Shown here piece by piece: positions 1 through 8,064 of a stretch of DNA of 64,000 bases; position 1 is the first letter of the stretch, and each line of letters begins with the position of its first letter. The position numbers and the translations under genes were made by a program. The stretch lies in assembly GCF_027924145.1 (NCBI RefSeq), contig NZ_BRVP01000003.1, forward strand, positions 1 to 64,000, written 5' to 3'. Under the pieces are notes generated by a model that saw only the letters and a list, made by a program, of their open reading frames with translations, had not been told where the DNA came from and searched no databases. Origin of the DNA: Neptunitalea chrysea. GTDB taxonomy: Bacteria; Bacteroidota; Bacteroidia; Flavobacteriales; Flavobacteriaceae.

Positions 1-100
1 GTATTAAAAGAAATTAAAACATCTCAATTAGTATGTGTTAAATGTTTACTATATTTAGTTATCAAACTTTTTTAAGGTTGGTCAATTAAATACCTATTAT

Positions 101-478
101 ATGATTTATGCTCAAATAGCAGGTGCTTTATTAGGCATGCTAGCTGTAATTTTAGGAGCCTTTGGGGCGCATGCACTGAAAGGAAAATTTACAGCAGAAC
201 AATTAACGAGTTACGAAACAGGGGTTAAATACCAAATGTACCATGCTATTGTTTTATTACTAATAGGTTTTAACAATAAAGCAGTACCTGTATATGAAAC
301 CACTGTATGGTTTTTTATTTTAGGAACAGTACTTTTTTCTTTTAGTATATATCTACTTTGTTATACTGGGTATAAGGGTTGTAAATGGAAATTTCTAGGA
401 CCTATTACACCATTAGGAGGGGTGTGTTTGGTAATAGGTTGGGCATTGCTATTATACAATGCCCTAAGTATTTTGTGA
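101..478 (+). CDS. DUF423 family small membrane protein
   Basis: A 125-residue protein made almost entirely of four hydrophobic segments (about residues 4-24, 45-60, 67-88 and 98-122). The N-terminal glycine/alanine-rich stretch with GAFGAHAL and the C-terminal TPLGGVCLVIGW are hallmarks of the DUF423 (YgdD-like) inner-membrane family, whose molecular function is not established. The length fits the family. The start is the first ATG of the frame. It converges with the small gene at 485-619 with only a few bases between the stops and no hairpin. A second member lies at 21498-21881 on the other strand; the two share the GAFGAHxLK and TPxGGVCxxxGW blocks but differ clearly between them. Confident as to family; function unknown. 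Confidence 0.85.
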   Translation: MIYAQIAGALLGMLAVILGAFGAHALKGKFTAEQLTSYETGVKYQMYHAIVLLLIGFNNKAVPVYETTVWFFILGTVLFSFSIYLLCYTGYKGCKWKFLGPITPLGGVCLVIGWALLLYNALSIL

Positions 479-484
479 GTATAG

Positions 485-619
485 TTAATGACAACCACAG
501 TTGTCTTTACCGCATCCTGAATTTTTTACAGATTTTTGGCGTTTAGGCATGTTGTATTTATAAAATAAATAGAACAAGGCAGCTAAAACACTTACGTAAA
601 CTAAAATTTCTTGCATCAT
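485..619 (-). CDS. FeoB-associated Cys-rich membrane miniprotein
   Basis: A 44-residue protein with one N-terminal transmembrane helix (about residues 4-19, beginning MMQEILVYV) and a short tail ending SGCGKDNCGCH, giving three cysteines and a terminal histidine. This matches the FeoB-associated Cys-rich membrane protein family, found downstream of feoB in many Bacteroidota and Firmicutes and thought to help FeoB, perhaps like FeoC. The frame is open further upstream, but those codons lie inside feoB; the MM pair at 614-619 comes just after the feoB stop (8 bases apart) and is preceded by the purine-rich stretch GAAAAGAAG. Third gene of the feoA-feoB unit. Family assignment is good; the role is inferred. 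Confidence 0.8.
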   Translation of the reverse strand: MMQEILVYVSVLAALFYLFYKYNMPKRQKSVKNSGCGKDNCGCH

Positions 620-627
620 CTTCTTTT

Positions 628-2724
628 CTATTTTAAAATTTGAAAGGCTATAAAGGCAACCACATAAGCAAAACCTGTCATGCTTATAAGTTGTATAGAT
701 GGCCATTTCCAACTATTGGTTTCTTTTTTTACAATGGCTAACGTACTCATACATTGCATAGCAAATGCATAGAATAACAGTAATGAAATGCCCGAGGCTA
801 AGTTAAACACTTTGGTTCCGTCTGGCATTAATTCAGATTTCATTCTGTTTTTTATAGTATTTTCATCATCAGATTCAACACTGTAAATGGTAGCTAAGGT
901 GCCTACAAAAACCTCTCTTGCTGCAAAAGAACTTACAATAGCTATGCCAATTTTCCAGTCATAGCCTAAAGGTCTAATAATAGGCTCTATTGTTTTACCG
1001 CAAATACCAATGTATGAATTCTCTAATTGATAAGCACCTGTATGTTTGTTAAGCTCTTCTTTAGAGATATTTTGATCTTTATATTTTTCAGTAATAATTT
1101 TTTCAGCGTTTGTAAATTTATCGGTAGGACCATTGGTGGCTAAAAACCATAGAATAATAGATAATGACAAAATGATTTTACCGGCTCCTAGAACAAAACT
1201 CTTAGTTTTTTCAAAAACAGTAATAGCTATATTTTTGAAAAGAGGTATTTTATAATTGGGCATTTCAACAACAAAAAAAGAACGTGTTTTTGTTCTTAAA
1301 ATTTTGTTTAGAATATAAGCAGAGGCAACCGCCATTATAAACCCTAAGATATATAAGCTCATAAGTGCTAATGCCTGATAGCTTAACCCTAGAATGGTGC
1401 CTTGCGGAATAACCATAGATATTATAATAAGATATACAGGCAAGCGCGCAGAGCATGTAGTAAATGGAGTTACCAATATAGTTATGAGACGCTCTTTCCA
1501 GTTTTCTATGTTTCGGGTGGCCATAATTGCTGGAATAGCACAAGCAGTACCAGATATTAATGGAACCACGCTTTTACCACTAAGACCAAAACGACGCATT
1601 ATTTTATCCATTAGGAATACAACACGACTCATGTACCCCGTTTCTTCTAGTATAGATATGAATAGGAATAAGAAGGCAATTTGCGGAATGAATATAACAA
1701 TACCTCCAATACCGGGTATAATGCCTTCGGCAATTAAGTTCGTAAATGCTCCCGAAGGTAAAGTTTCTTTGATCCATTCAGCTAAAAATGAAAAGGTATT
1801 CTCAATCAGGTTCGTAGGAACCTCGCTCCAGCTATAAATAGCCTGAAATATAAGTAATAAGATAAAAAAGAATGTGGCAAATCCATATACTTTGTGCATT
1901 AGAATTCGGTCTAAAACACTTCTCAGGTCTTTGGCTGCATTAATGTCTTTCTTAAAAGTTTCTTTTAGAACATTATTAATAAATTGGTATCTGACAATAG
2001 TCTCCTTTTGTTGCATTCGTTTTAAGTCAGATCGTGATTTGGTTGAAAAGCTGGAGGTATCCTTCACTAAATTTCGGTCTAACTTTACAAAGTTTACATC
2101 TTGTGTAATAACCAACCATAGTTTATAGATAGATTGGTTTGGGAAAGCCTTCTTTAACCCATCAAAATATTCTTGATCTATAACAGAAGCATTTACACAA
2201 GGCTCTGTAGAAAGGTTTTTATAGTTAAGAATTAAGTCTTTTAAATGCTCAATATTGGTTCCTTTTCTAGAACTTACCAAAGCAATTTTGGTTTTTAATT
2301 GGGCTTCTAAGAGTTCGATATCTAACGAAATTCCATGTCTTTCCATTCTATCGGCCATATTGACTACCAAAATGGTCGGAATTTCTAGATCTTTAATTTG
2401 TGTATATAAAAGAAGGTTCCGTTTTAAATTTTCAACATCAGCAACAATAACGGCAACATCCGGAAAATCTTTATCATTTTTATTAAGAAGCAATTCTATA
2501 ACTACGTTTTCATCTAATGAAGTAGCATTTAAACTGTAGGTTCCGGGTAAGTCTAGTATATGAGCCTTAATGCCTCTAGGAAGCTTGCAAATGCCTTCTT
2601 TTTTTTCAACCGTAATACCAGGGTAGTTACCTACTTTTTGGTTTAGCCCTGTAAGGGCATTAAATACGGATGTTTTACCCGTGTTGGGATTACCAATGAG
2701 GGCAACTTTTATTTGCTTACTCAT
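628..2724 (-). CDS. feoB: Ferrous iron transporter FeoB
   Basis: A 698-residue Fe(II) importer of the inner membrane. The N-terminal G-protein domain shows G1 GNPNTGKTS (residues 11-19), G3 DLPG (58-61), G4 NMAD (122-125, a variant of NxxD) and G5 SSRKG (151-155). A helical spacer follows (about 160-275), then a polytopic membrane part from about 280 containing the two Gate repeats, visible as ARLPVYLI and a second set around the AAREVFVGTL motif (about 610). Length is normal for FeoB. It overlaps the end of feoA by 4 bases (ATGA), a sign of translational coupling, and is followed by the Cys-rich miniprotein. Expression is probably driven from the promoter upstream of feoA. Very secure. Confidence 0.97.
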   Translation of the reverse strand: MSKQIKVALIGNPNTGKTSVFNALTGLNQKVGNYPGITVEKKEGICKLPRGIKAHILDLPGTYSLNATSLDENVVIELLLNKNDKDFPDVAVIVADVENLKRNLLLYTQIKDLEIPTILVVNMADRMERHGISLDIELLEAQLKTKIALVSSRKGTNIEHLKDLILNYKNLSTEPCVNASVIDQEYFDGLKKAFPNQSIYKLWLVITQDVNFVKLDRNLVKDTSSFSTKSRSDLKRMQQKETIVRYQFINNVLKETFKKDINAAKDLRSVLDRILMHKVYGFATFFFILLLIFQAIYSWSEVPTNLIENTFSFLAEWIKETLPSGAFTNLIAEGIIPGIGGIVIFIPQIAFLFLFISILEETGYMSRVVFLMDKIMRRFGLSGKSVVPLISGTACAIPAIMATRNIENWKERLITILVTPFTTCSARLPVYLIIISMVIPQGTILGLSYQALALMSLYILGFIMAVASAYILNKILRTKTRSFFVVEMPNYKIPLFKNIAITVFEKTKSFVLGAGKIILSLSIILWFLATNGPTDKFTNAEKIITEKYKDQNISKEELNKHTGAYQLENSYIGICGKTIEPIIRPLGYDWKIGIAIVSSFAAREVFVGTLATIYSVESDDENTIKNRMKSELMPDGTKVFNLASGISLLLFYAFAMQCMSTLAIVKKETNSWKWPSIQLISMTGFAYVVAFIAFQILK

Positions 2725-2966
2725 AGGGTAATATGATTTTCAATTTTTTCAATTTCAATTAATTCTGCAGTTTGCTTTCTAATAGCTAAATGCGACCCAT
2801 TTATATTAAGGTATAAAGGGTCTCTAAAAGGAGCAAATTGAATTAATTCTACTTCATTTCCTGGTAGACATCCCATCTCATATAATTTTAAAGGTATCGC
2901 TGGGTTCGATATATCTTTAATAATTCCTTTCTCGCCTCTCTTCAGATCTGAAATAGTGTGTTTCAA
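2721..2966 (-). CDS. feoA: Ferrous iron transport protein FeoA
   Basis: An 81-residue cytosolic SH3-like protein that assists FeoB. It shows the usual FeoA pattern: an opening LKRGEKGIIKDI, the central YEMGCLPGNEVELI (G-x-x-P-G-x-x-V-E-x), and a C-terminal hydrophobic strand with GSHLAIRKQTAELI. First gene of the operon; its last four bases are shared with the start of feoB. A promoter with both consensus boxes lies upstream (2995-3025). No clear Fur or DtxR operator could be recognised by eye, although iron control would be expected for this operon. Very secure from motif, size and context. Confidence 0.95.
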   Translation of the reverse strand: MKHTISDLKRGEKGIIKDISNPAIPLKLYEMGCLPGNEVELIQFAPFRDPLYLNINGSHLAIRKQTAELIEIEKIENHITL

Positions 2967-2994
2967 CTTGTTATTTAGATTGATTTTAATTAAG

Positions 2995-3025
2995 CAAAAG
3001 TACTATAAATAATGTAGTTACCAAA
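2995..3025 (-). promoter_or_regulatory. Promoter of feoA-feoB
   Basis: Reading the minus strand, TTTG (3025-3022) is followed after 19 bases by TACTTTTG (3002-2995), an exact match to the Bacteroidota primary sigma factor consensus (-33 TTTG, -7 TAnnTTTG). The start codon of feoA lies 29 bases further on, leaving room for a short leader. Confidence 0.75.
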
Positions 3026-3083
3026 AAAGAAAGGCGTTAATAAGCTATACAAGCGGGTAGTTTTGGTGTTATAGGGCTATAAC

Positions 3084-3773
3084 TTATTCTTTTTCAAGTT
3101 TTTTAATGTCTTCAAGGAGTCTTTTTATTTCTTCTTTTTTAGTGCCGTCATAAAATCCGCGTATACGCCGTTTGGTGTCTACTAAAACAAAGTTTTCGGT
3201 GTGTACCATATCATAAGGACCTCCATCTCCATCACTCTCTGCTGCTAAATAACTCTTACGAGCTAAGTTGTATATTTGCTTTTTATCACCTGTAACTAAA
3301 TTCCATTTGCTATCGATAACCCCTTTTTTAATAGCGTATTTTTTTAATTGAGGAACCGAGTCTTGCACTGGAGTTACACTGTGCGAAAGAAGAAGTACTT
3401 TGTCGTTATTTAGAATTTCTTTTTGGATATCTGCCATATTAGCTGTCATTATAGGGCATATTCCGGGGCAAGTAGTAAAAAAGAAATCAGCAACGTATAT
3501 TTTACCCTCATAGTTCTTTTGCGTAATCGTATCTCCGTTTTGGTTTACTAACTTAAAATTTGCTATAGTGTGATACTTACGGATGTATTGTACAGTGCTG
3601 TCTACTAAGCTCGTGTTAACATCACTTGGTTGATATATGGGTAATCTATTTTCTGCATCTCTGCCAGGCTTGCTTAAAAAGAAGTATATGCCGCCAAATG
3701 CAGCAATTAGTATGGTGACAAATAATGATATTAACAATATTAGCGAAGTGCTTTTTTCTTTTCCTTGCTTCAT
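3084..3773 (-). CDS. SCO1/SenC family copper chaperone
   Basis: A 229-residue protein with an N-terminal membrane anchor (residues 11-33) and a periplasmic thioredoxin-like domain. The copper site is visible: Cys102 and Cys106 in TCPGICP, and His191 in MVHTENFVLVD. SCO proteins deliver copper to the CuA site of cytochrome c oxidase subunit II. Here the gene stands alone, with its own promoter and no oxidase subunit nearby; in flavobacteria SCO genes often sit near cytochrome biogenesis genes. The start is the first ATG, directly before the lysine-rich cytosolic tail and the hydrophobic anchor. Family secure. Confidence 0.93.
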   Translation of the reverse strand: MKQGKEKSTSLILLISLFVTILIAAFGGIYFFLSKPGRDAENRLPIYQPSDVNTSLVDSTVQYIRKYHTIANFKLVNQNGDTITQKNYEGKIYVADFFFTTCPGICPIMTANMADIQKEILNNDKVLLLSHSVTPVQDSVPQLKKYAIKKGVIDSKWNLVTGDKKQIYNLARKSYLAAESDGDGGPYDMVHTENFVLVDTKRRIRGFYDGTKKEEIKRLLEDIKKLEKE

Positions 3774-3804
3774 TATAACATAATTACGATTGGAACTTGC
3801 GATG

Positions 3805-3832
3805 CAAAGTTATAGTATTAAAGACATTTCAA
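3805..3832 (-). promoter_or_regulatory. Promoter of the SCO1-like gene
   Basis: On the minus strand TTG (3832-3830) is followed after 17 bases by TAACTTTG (3812-3805), which fits the Bacteroidota TTG/TAnnTTTG consensus. The start codon is about 32 bases downstream. Confidence 0.6.
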
Positions 3833-4064
3833 TTGTTAAAATGACGATAACTATATATTGGGTTTAGTTGGTTTCTAGTGTTTTTTAATCAGGGTAAACA
3901 TCGTTGATAGCTATTCTTGAAGGCTTTTTTTTGCGTCAAGCCCATGTTTGGAGTTGATCTTTAGTGACATATGTTACATTTGCTGAATTGTTAATAATAT
4001 TTTGTAATTTATTTATGATTTACTTTGATGTATTGATAAGGGTTTATTGAATTCACTTAATATC

Positions 4065-4117
4065 CGTTAAAAGTGTACTTTTTTCCGATTAAACGCAATT
4101 TAATTCGTTAAAAGTGT
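4065..4117 (+). repeat. 12-base direct repeat upstream of aminopeptidase
   Basis: The sequence CGTTAAAAGTGT occurs at 4065-4076 and again at 4106-4117, a period of 41 bases (about four helical turns). The second copy runs directly into a near-consensus -7 element. It could be a pair of binding sites for a regulator of the aminopeptidase gene, or chance in AT-rich DNA. Confidence 0.45.
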
Positions 4118-4155
4118 TATATTTACTATCCCGATACTTACTATATACTTGATTT

Positions 4156-6075
4156 ATGATGAGAAGATTACTTATAATAGCGGTACTTTTAACTTCTGTA
4201 TTATCATTTGCTCAAAGTCCTGAGGAATTTAAGCAAATAGTTAATAGTGAAATGAATAGAGCAGAATCAAAAATACAAGCTCCTACCAATATCAATACAG
4301 AAAATTACGATTTAAAATTCACTCGTTTAGAATTTACATTGGATCCTGCAGTTTATTATGTTGATGGTACGGTAACAACCTACTTTGAAGCTGTTCAGGA
4401 TATGAACACAATTACTTTTGATTTTACAAATCAGATGCCTGTTTCTTCGGTAACTAGAAACGGAGTAGCATTAACATTTACTCAAAATGCGACTGATGAA
4501 TTAGTGATCGATTTGCCACAAACTGTTGCGGCAGGAACTTTAGATTCTTTAACTGTTACGTATGCTGGTGCTCCTGCTGCAGATCAGGCTGCATTTACTG
4601 CAAGTACACATAATGGAACACCAATTATTTATACTTTATCTGAGCCATATGGGGCTAAAGATTGGTGGCCATGTAAGCAAGATCTTAACGATAAAGTAGA
4701 TAGTATAGAGGTAAGTATTACTGCTCCTATGCAGTATGTTTCAGTTTCTAATGGTTTAGAAACAAATAATGTTACTAACGGATCTTATAAAACAACTACT
4801 TTTAAACACGGTCACCCTATCCCGGCTTATTTAATTGCAATTGCGGTTACTAATTATCAAGTGTATACCGAGACGGTGGGTAGTGGTGCAGATAGCTTCG
4901 ATATTGTGAATTACGTATATCCGGAAACATTAGCCACCGCACAGGTGGCTACCCCGGTAACCGTTGATATTATGAATTTATTCCAAAACCTTTTTGAAAC
5001 ATATCCTTATCATGATGAGAAATATGGGCACGCTCAGTTTGGTTGGGGTGGAGGTATGGAGCATACTACTGTTTCTTTTATGGGTGGATTTAGTAGAGGC
5101 TTAATAGCGCATGAATTGGCACACCAGTGGTTTGGGGATAAAATTACATGCGGAACCTGGAGAGATATATGGTTAAACGAAGGTTTTGCTACTTATTTAT
5201 CGGGTCTTGTAGAAGAACATCTAGATGGTAATGATGACTTTATTAATTGGAAACAAACCAAAATAGCTAATATTACTTCTAATATTTCTGGGTCGGTATA
5301 TTTACAACCTTCAGACACTACCAATGTAAGTAGAATTTTTAGTTCGCGTTTATCTTATAATAAGGCAGCAATGGTTTTGCATATGCTTAGAAAGAAATTA
5401 GGTGATGCAGATTTTTATCAAGGAATTCAGAATTATTTGGCCGATCCTGATTTAGCGTTTGATTATGCGCATACCACAGATTTTATTGCCCATATGGAGG
5501 TGCAAAGTGGAATGAGTCTTACTGAATTTTTTGATGATTGGATTTATGGGGAGGGGTATCCTATGTATGATGTGTCATGGAGCCAAGCCTCGGGAGGTAT
5601 AAATGTGGTGTTAAGTCAAGATGTATCGATGCCTTTGGTAACAGACTTTTTTGAAGTGAATGTTCCTATACGTTTAATTGGTGCAGGTGGCGAGCAATTA
5701 GATGTAACTTTAGATAATATCTATAACAATCAAGTATTTAGCGTGCCTGTTGGTTTTACAGTGACCGATGTAGAGTTTGATCCTGAATATGATATTATCT
5801 CTAAGTTTAATACAGTTACTTTAAAGTTGCCTGATAATGAAGTTGCAGAATCTGATATTATAATATACCCAAATCCGGGTAATACGACTTTTGAAATAGA
5901 AAAGCCTGAAAATGTAATTATTAATCATGTGAAAATATATGATATGACGGGTAAGTTAATTACAGTGACTAGTGGGGTTGCTGTAGTTGATGTTACGGCA
6001 TTATCATCAGGGGTTCATAAAGTGCTAATTGAAACCGATAGAGGGACTATCCAGAAAAGTTTCGTAAAGAATTAA
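4156..6075 (+). CDS. T9SS-exported M1 family zinc aminopeptidase
   Basis: A 639-residue secreted aminopeptidase. Residues 1-19 form a signal peptide (cleavage near SFAQ). The M1 N-terminal beta domain follows. The substrate-gripping GxMEN-like motif appears as GGGMEHT (about 299-305), the zinc site as HELAHQWFGD with His319, Glu320 and His323, and the third ligand Glu in NEGFATY (about 342). The family's C-terminal helical domain is short. The last ~75 residues, starting at IIIYPNPG, are a type A T9SS sorting domain with the usual end KSFVKN, so the enzyme is exported and attached to the cell surface or released. Probable role is digestion of external peptides. A stem-loop follows the stop. 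Secure. Confidence 0.93.
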   Translation: MMRRLLIIAVLLTSVLSFAQSPEEFKQIVNSEMNRAESKIQAPTNINTENYDLKFTRLEFTLDPAVYYVDGTVTTYFEAVQDMNTITFDFTNQMPVSSVTRNGVALTFTQNATDELVIDLPQTVAAGTLDSLTVTYAGAPAADQAAFTASTHNGTPIIYTLSEPYGAKDWWPCKQDLNDKVDSIEVSITAPMQYVSVSNGLETNNVTNGSYKTTTFKHGHPIPAYLIAIAVTNYQVYTETVGSGADSFDIVNYVYPETLATAQVATPVTVDIMNLFQNLFETYPYHDEKYGHAQFGWGGGMEHTTVSFMGGFSRGLIAHELAHQWFGDKITCGTWRDIWLNEGFATYLSGLVEEHLDGNDDFINWKQTKIANITSNISGSVYLQPSDTTNVSRIFSSRLSYNKAAMVLHMLRKKLGDADFYQGIQNYLADPDLAFDYAHTTDFIAHMEVQSGMSLTEFFDDWIYGEGYPMYDVSWSQASGGINVVLSQDVSMPLVTDFFEVNVPIRLIGAGGEQLDVTLDNIYNNQVFSVPVGFTVTDVEFDPEYDIISKFNTVTLKLPDNEVAESDIIIYPNPGNTTFEIEKPENVIINHVKIYDMTGKLITVTSGVAVVDVTALSSGVHKVLIETDRGTIQKSFVKN

Positions 6076-6110
6076 CGTAAAATTAGCAGGAAATAAAGTG
6101 TATTAATTTT

Positions 6111-6136
6111 AAAAGTAAGGTGAAAACCTTACTTTT
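6111..6136 (+). terminator. Stem-loop after M1 aminopeptidase
   Basis: A perfect 10-bp stem, AAAAGTAAGG (6111-6120) with CCTTACTTTT (6127-6136), around a six-base loop. The T-run is short and directly followed by G, so it is a modest terminator. Its right arm also forms part of a TACTTTTG -7 box (6130-6137) for the next gene. Confidence 0.6.
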
Positions 6137-6165
6137 GTGCGTTTTGAAAGTAGAGAAAAGAACTT

Positions 6166-7494
6166 ATGAGTCCATTTTTAGTTAAAGCATTACAGCTATT
6201 TCTTAGCTTATCTATATTGATTGTATTACACGAGTTAGGGCATTTTATCCCTGCAAAAATTTTTAAAACCAGAGTAGAGAAATTCTTCCTTTTCTTCGAT
6301 GTTAAGTTTGCATTGTTTAAAAAGAAAATAGGGGAAACTGTATATGGTATAGGTTGGTTGCCATTAGGAGGGTATGTGAAAATTGCCGGTATGATTGATG
6401 AGAGCATGGATAAAGAGCAGATGAAAGAACCTGCTAAGCCATGGGAATTTAGAAGCAAACCAGCTTGGCAACGTTTAATAATTATGGTTGGTGGGGTTAC
6501 CGTTAATCTTATTGTAGGGTTCCTTATTTATACACTTGTTTTTTATTATAACGGTTCGAAAGTTGTAAAGATGGAAGACCTTAAAGATGGTTTTGAGGTA
6601 AACGATGCAATGAAAGCTTATGGATTTAAGGACGGAGATAAGATTTTAAGCTATAATGATAATGAGCTGGATGATGCGTTAAAAATGAACTGGTATTTAC
6701 TGGTTAGAGATGTGTCAGAAATAGAGGTGGTTCATAAAGATGGTGTAACGGAAACAATAGCATTGCCTGACTCTTTAGGGATGCATTTGTTTAAAGAAGG
6801 AGCTATTAATGCTTTTGTGCCTATTATAGACAGTATTTCTAGAGATGCAGTAATCCGTTCTGTAGAAGAAAGAAGTCCGGCTAGTAAAGCAGGTTTTTTA
6901 GCAGGAGATAAAGTGATGTCTATTAATGATACACCGGTAGCTAAGTTCTCAGAGATTTCTTCGTTACTTAAAGAGGGAGAGAATGTTATTGTGGTACATA
7001 GAGATGTCAAGGATGAAACTATTAGTGTGACTCCTGTTGAAGGAAAAATAGGAATAGGTAATAGAAAGTTAATTTCTACGAAGTATTATACTTTTGGAGA
7101 AGCTGTTAAAAAAGGAACTGCTGAGGCTTATTGGACACTTCACGATTATGCATCGCAATTAAAATACTTATTTACGAGTAAAGGAGCGTCTCAAATGGGA
7201 GGTTTTGGTAGTATAGGAAGCATTTTCTCTCCTACGTGGGATTGGGTTTCTTTTTGGGAAAAAACGGCCTTTATATCTATTGTGTTAGCATTTATGAATA
7301 TTTTGCCAATACCTGCGTTAGATGGGGGGCATGTATTGTTCTTAATGTACGAAATGATTACGGGTAGAAAACCGAGTGATAAGTTCTTAGAATATGCTCA
7401 ATTGGTTGGGTTTATTATAGTTATTAGTTTGGTTTTATATGCAAACGGAAATGACTTGTATCGCTACGTAATTCAGAAATTTTTTGGTGGCTAA
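6166..7494 (+). CDS. rseP: Site-2 protease RseP (M50 family)
   Basis: A 442-residue intramembrane metalloprotease. The active site HELGH (His22, Glu23, His26) lies in the first transmembrane segment, and the third zinc ligand Asp386 lies in the NILPIPALDGGH motif of a later segment. At least one PDZ domain is evident around residues 225-290 (beginning VEERSPASKAGF), and a degenerate one may precede it. Length agrees with bacterial RseP. In bacteria it cleaves membrane-bound anti-sigma factors and leftover signal peptides. The start is the only ATG that includes the first membrane segment. The gene is probably transcribed alone from a promoter overlapping the preceding stem-loop; two tRNA genes follow. 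Secure. Confidence 0.95.
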   Translation: MSPFLVKALQLFLSLSILIVLHELGHFIPAKIFKTRVEKFFLFFDVKFALFKKKIGETVYGIGWLPLGGYVKIAGMIDESMDKEQMKEPAKPWEFRSKPAWQRLIIMVGGVTVNLIVGFLIYTLVFYYNGSKVVKMEDLKDGFEVNDAMKAYGFKDGDKILSYNDNELDDALKMNWYLLVRDVSEIEVVHKDGVTETIALPDSLGMHLFKEGAINAFVPIIDSISRDAVIRSVEERSPASKAGFLAGDKVMSINDTPVAKFSEISSLLKEGENVIVVHRDVKDETISVTPVEGKIGIGNRKLISTKYYTFGEAVKKGTAEAYWTLHDYASQLKYLFTSKGASQMGGFGSIGSIFSPTWDWVSFWEKTAFISIVLAFMNILPIPALDGGHVLFLMYEMITGRKPSDKFLEYAQLVGFIIVISLVLYANGNDLYRYVIQKFFGG

Positions 7495-7512
7495 AAAAAA
7501 ATAAAAAAAATG

Positions 7513-7543
7513 TTTGGTGTGAATTAAAAAACCTATATATTTG
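7513..7543 (+). promoter_or_regulatory. Promoter of first tRNA-Asn
   Basis: TTTG (7513-7516), a 19-base spacer, then TATATTTG (7536-7543): exact Bacteroidota -33/-7 consensus, about 25 bases before the tRNA. Confidence 0.8.
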
Positions 7544-7568
7544 CAACCGCTAAAACAGAGAGGCATAT

Positions 7569-7642
7569 TCCTCCTTAGCTCAGTTGGTTAGAGCATCTGA
7601 CTGTTAATCAGAGGGTCCTTGGTTCGAGCCCAAGAGGAGGAG
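7569..7642 (+). tRNA. tRNA-Asn(GTT), copy 1
   Basis: A 74-nucleotide cloverleaf. Acceptor stem TCCTCCT (7569-7575) pairs with AGGAGGA (7635-7641); the anticodon stem TCTGA/TCAGA frames a seven-base loop with GTT at 7603-7605; the T-arm CTTGG/CCAAG holds TTCGAGC. The discriminator base is G (7642) and CCA is not encoded. It has its own promoter and terminator and is identical to the copy at 7852-7925. Confidence 0.97.
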
Positions 7643-7652
7643 CTTAAAAATG

Positions 7653-7684
7653 AAGCAGTAACATTTAAATGTTGCTGCTTTTTT
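7653..7684 (+). terminator. Terminator of first tRNA-Asn
   Basis: A long hairpin, AAGCAGTAACATTT (7653-7666) with AAATGTTGCTGCTT (7667-7680) and one T-G pair, followed by TTTT. A clear rho-independent terminator 10 bases after the tRNA. Confidence 0.88.
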
Positions 7685-7794
7685 GTTTGTAAGCAAGCGG
7701 TTAGTTGTTAGATAAACTAAAAATACTATTGGAATTTTATATGGAAATTTGATAGTAGTATGTTTTAATAAGTAATGAGATGTGCACTTTTTCC

Positions 7795-7825
7795 TTGCAC
7801 ATAAATAAAAAAACATATAGATTTG
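7795..7825 (+). promoter_or_regulatory. Promoter of second tRNA-Asn
   Basis: TTG (7795-7797), a 20-base spacer, then TAGATTTG (7818-7825), matching the TTG/TAnnTTTG consensus. The sequence after the -7 box (GCcACCGCTAAA) nearly repeats that of the first tRNA unit. Confidence 0.75.
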
Positions 7826-7851
7826 CCACCGCTAAATATAAGGAAATACAG

Positions 7852-7925
7852 TCCTCCTTAGCTCAGTTGGTTAGAGCATCTGACTGTTAATCAGAGGGTC
7901 CTTGGTTCGAGCCCAAGAGGAGGAG
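7852..7925 (+). tRNA. tRNA-Asn(GTT), copy 2
   Basis: Identical in all 74 positions to the copy at 7569-7642, 283 bases downstream, with the same GTT anticodon and G discriminator base. It has its own promoter and its own terminator, so the whole transcription unit appears duplicated in tandem. Confidence 0.97.
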
Positions 7926-7932
7926 CAAAAGT

Positions 7933-7968
7933 AAAGGCAGTAACATAATTAATGTTGCTGCCTTTTTT
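7933..7968 (+). terminator. Terminator of second tRNA-Asn
   Basis: AAAGGCAGTAACAT (7933-7946), loop AATTA, ATGTTGCTGCCTTT (7952-7965) and more T residues. Strongly similar in stem sequence to the first tRNA terminator (core GCAGTAACAT), supporting duplication of the unit. Confidence 0.88.
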
Positions 7969-8064
7969 AATTAGTTTACTGTAAAGGATAAGGATAGAGA
8001 TAAAAAGGAGTTGTTACAGTTGTATAAGCCAAATGAATTTGAAATAACGAATAGATGTGTTCTT

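Larger units (their letters stand above)
3774..4155. other. 382-base divergent intergenic region
   Basis: Lies between the SCO1-like gene and the M1 aminopeptidase, which are divergent. It holds the SCO promoter (3805-3832) and, near the right end, a 12-base direct repeat (4065-4076 and 4106-4117) followed by TATATTTA, a one-mismatch -7 box for the aminopeptidase. The middle part (about 3850-4050) is AT-rich with no open frame of note and no hairpin that I recognise as an RNA gene. Confidence 0.6.

Noticed and set aside
1394-1837. Open frame of 147 codons antisense to feoB
   Set aside because: Shadow of the feoB membrane region with no family resemblance or ribosome site; the same applies to the other long antisense frames, such as 32436-32906 opposite the TonB receptor.
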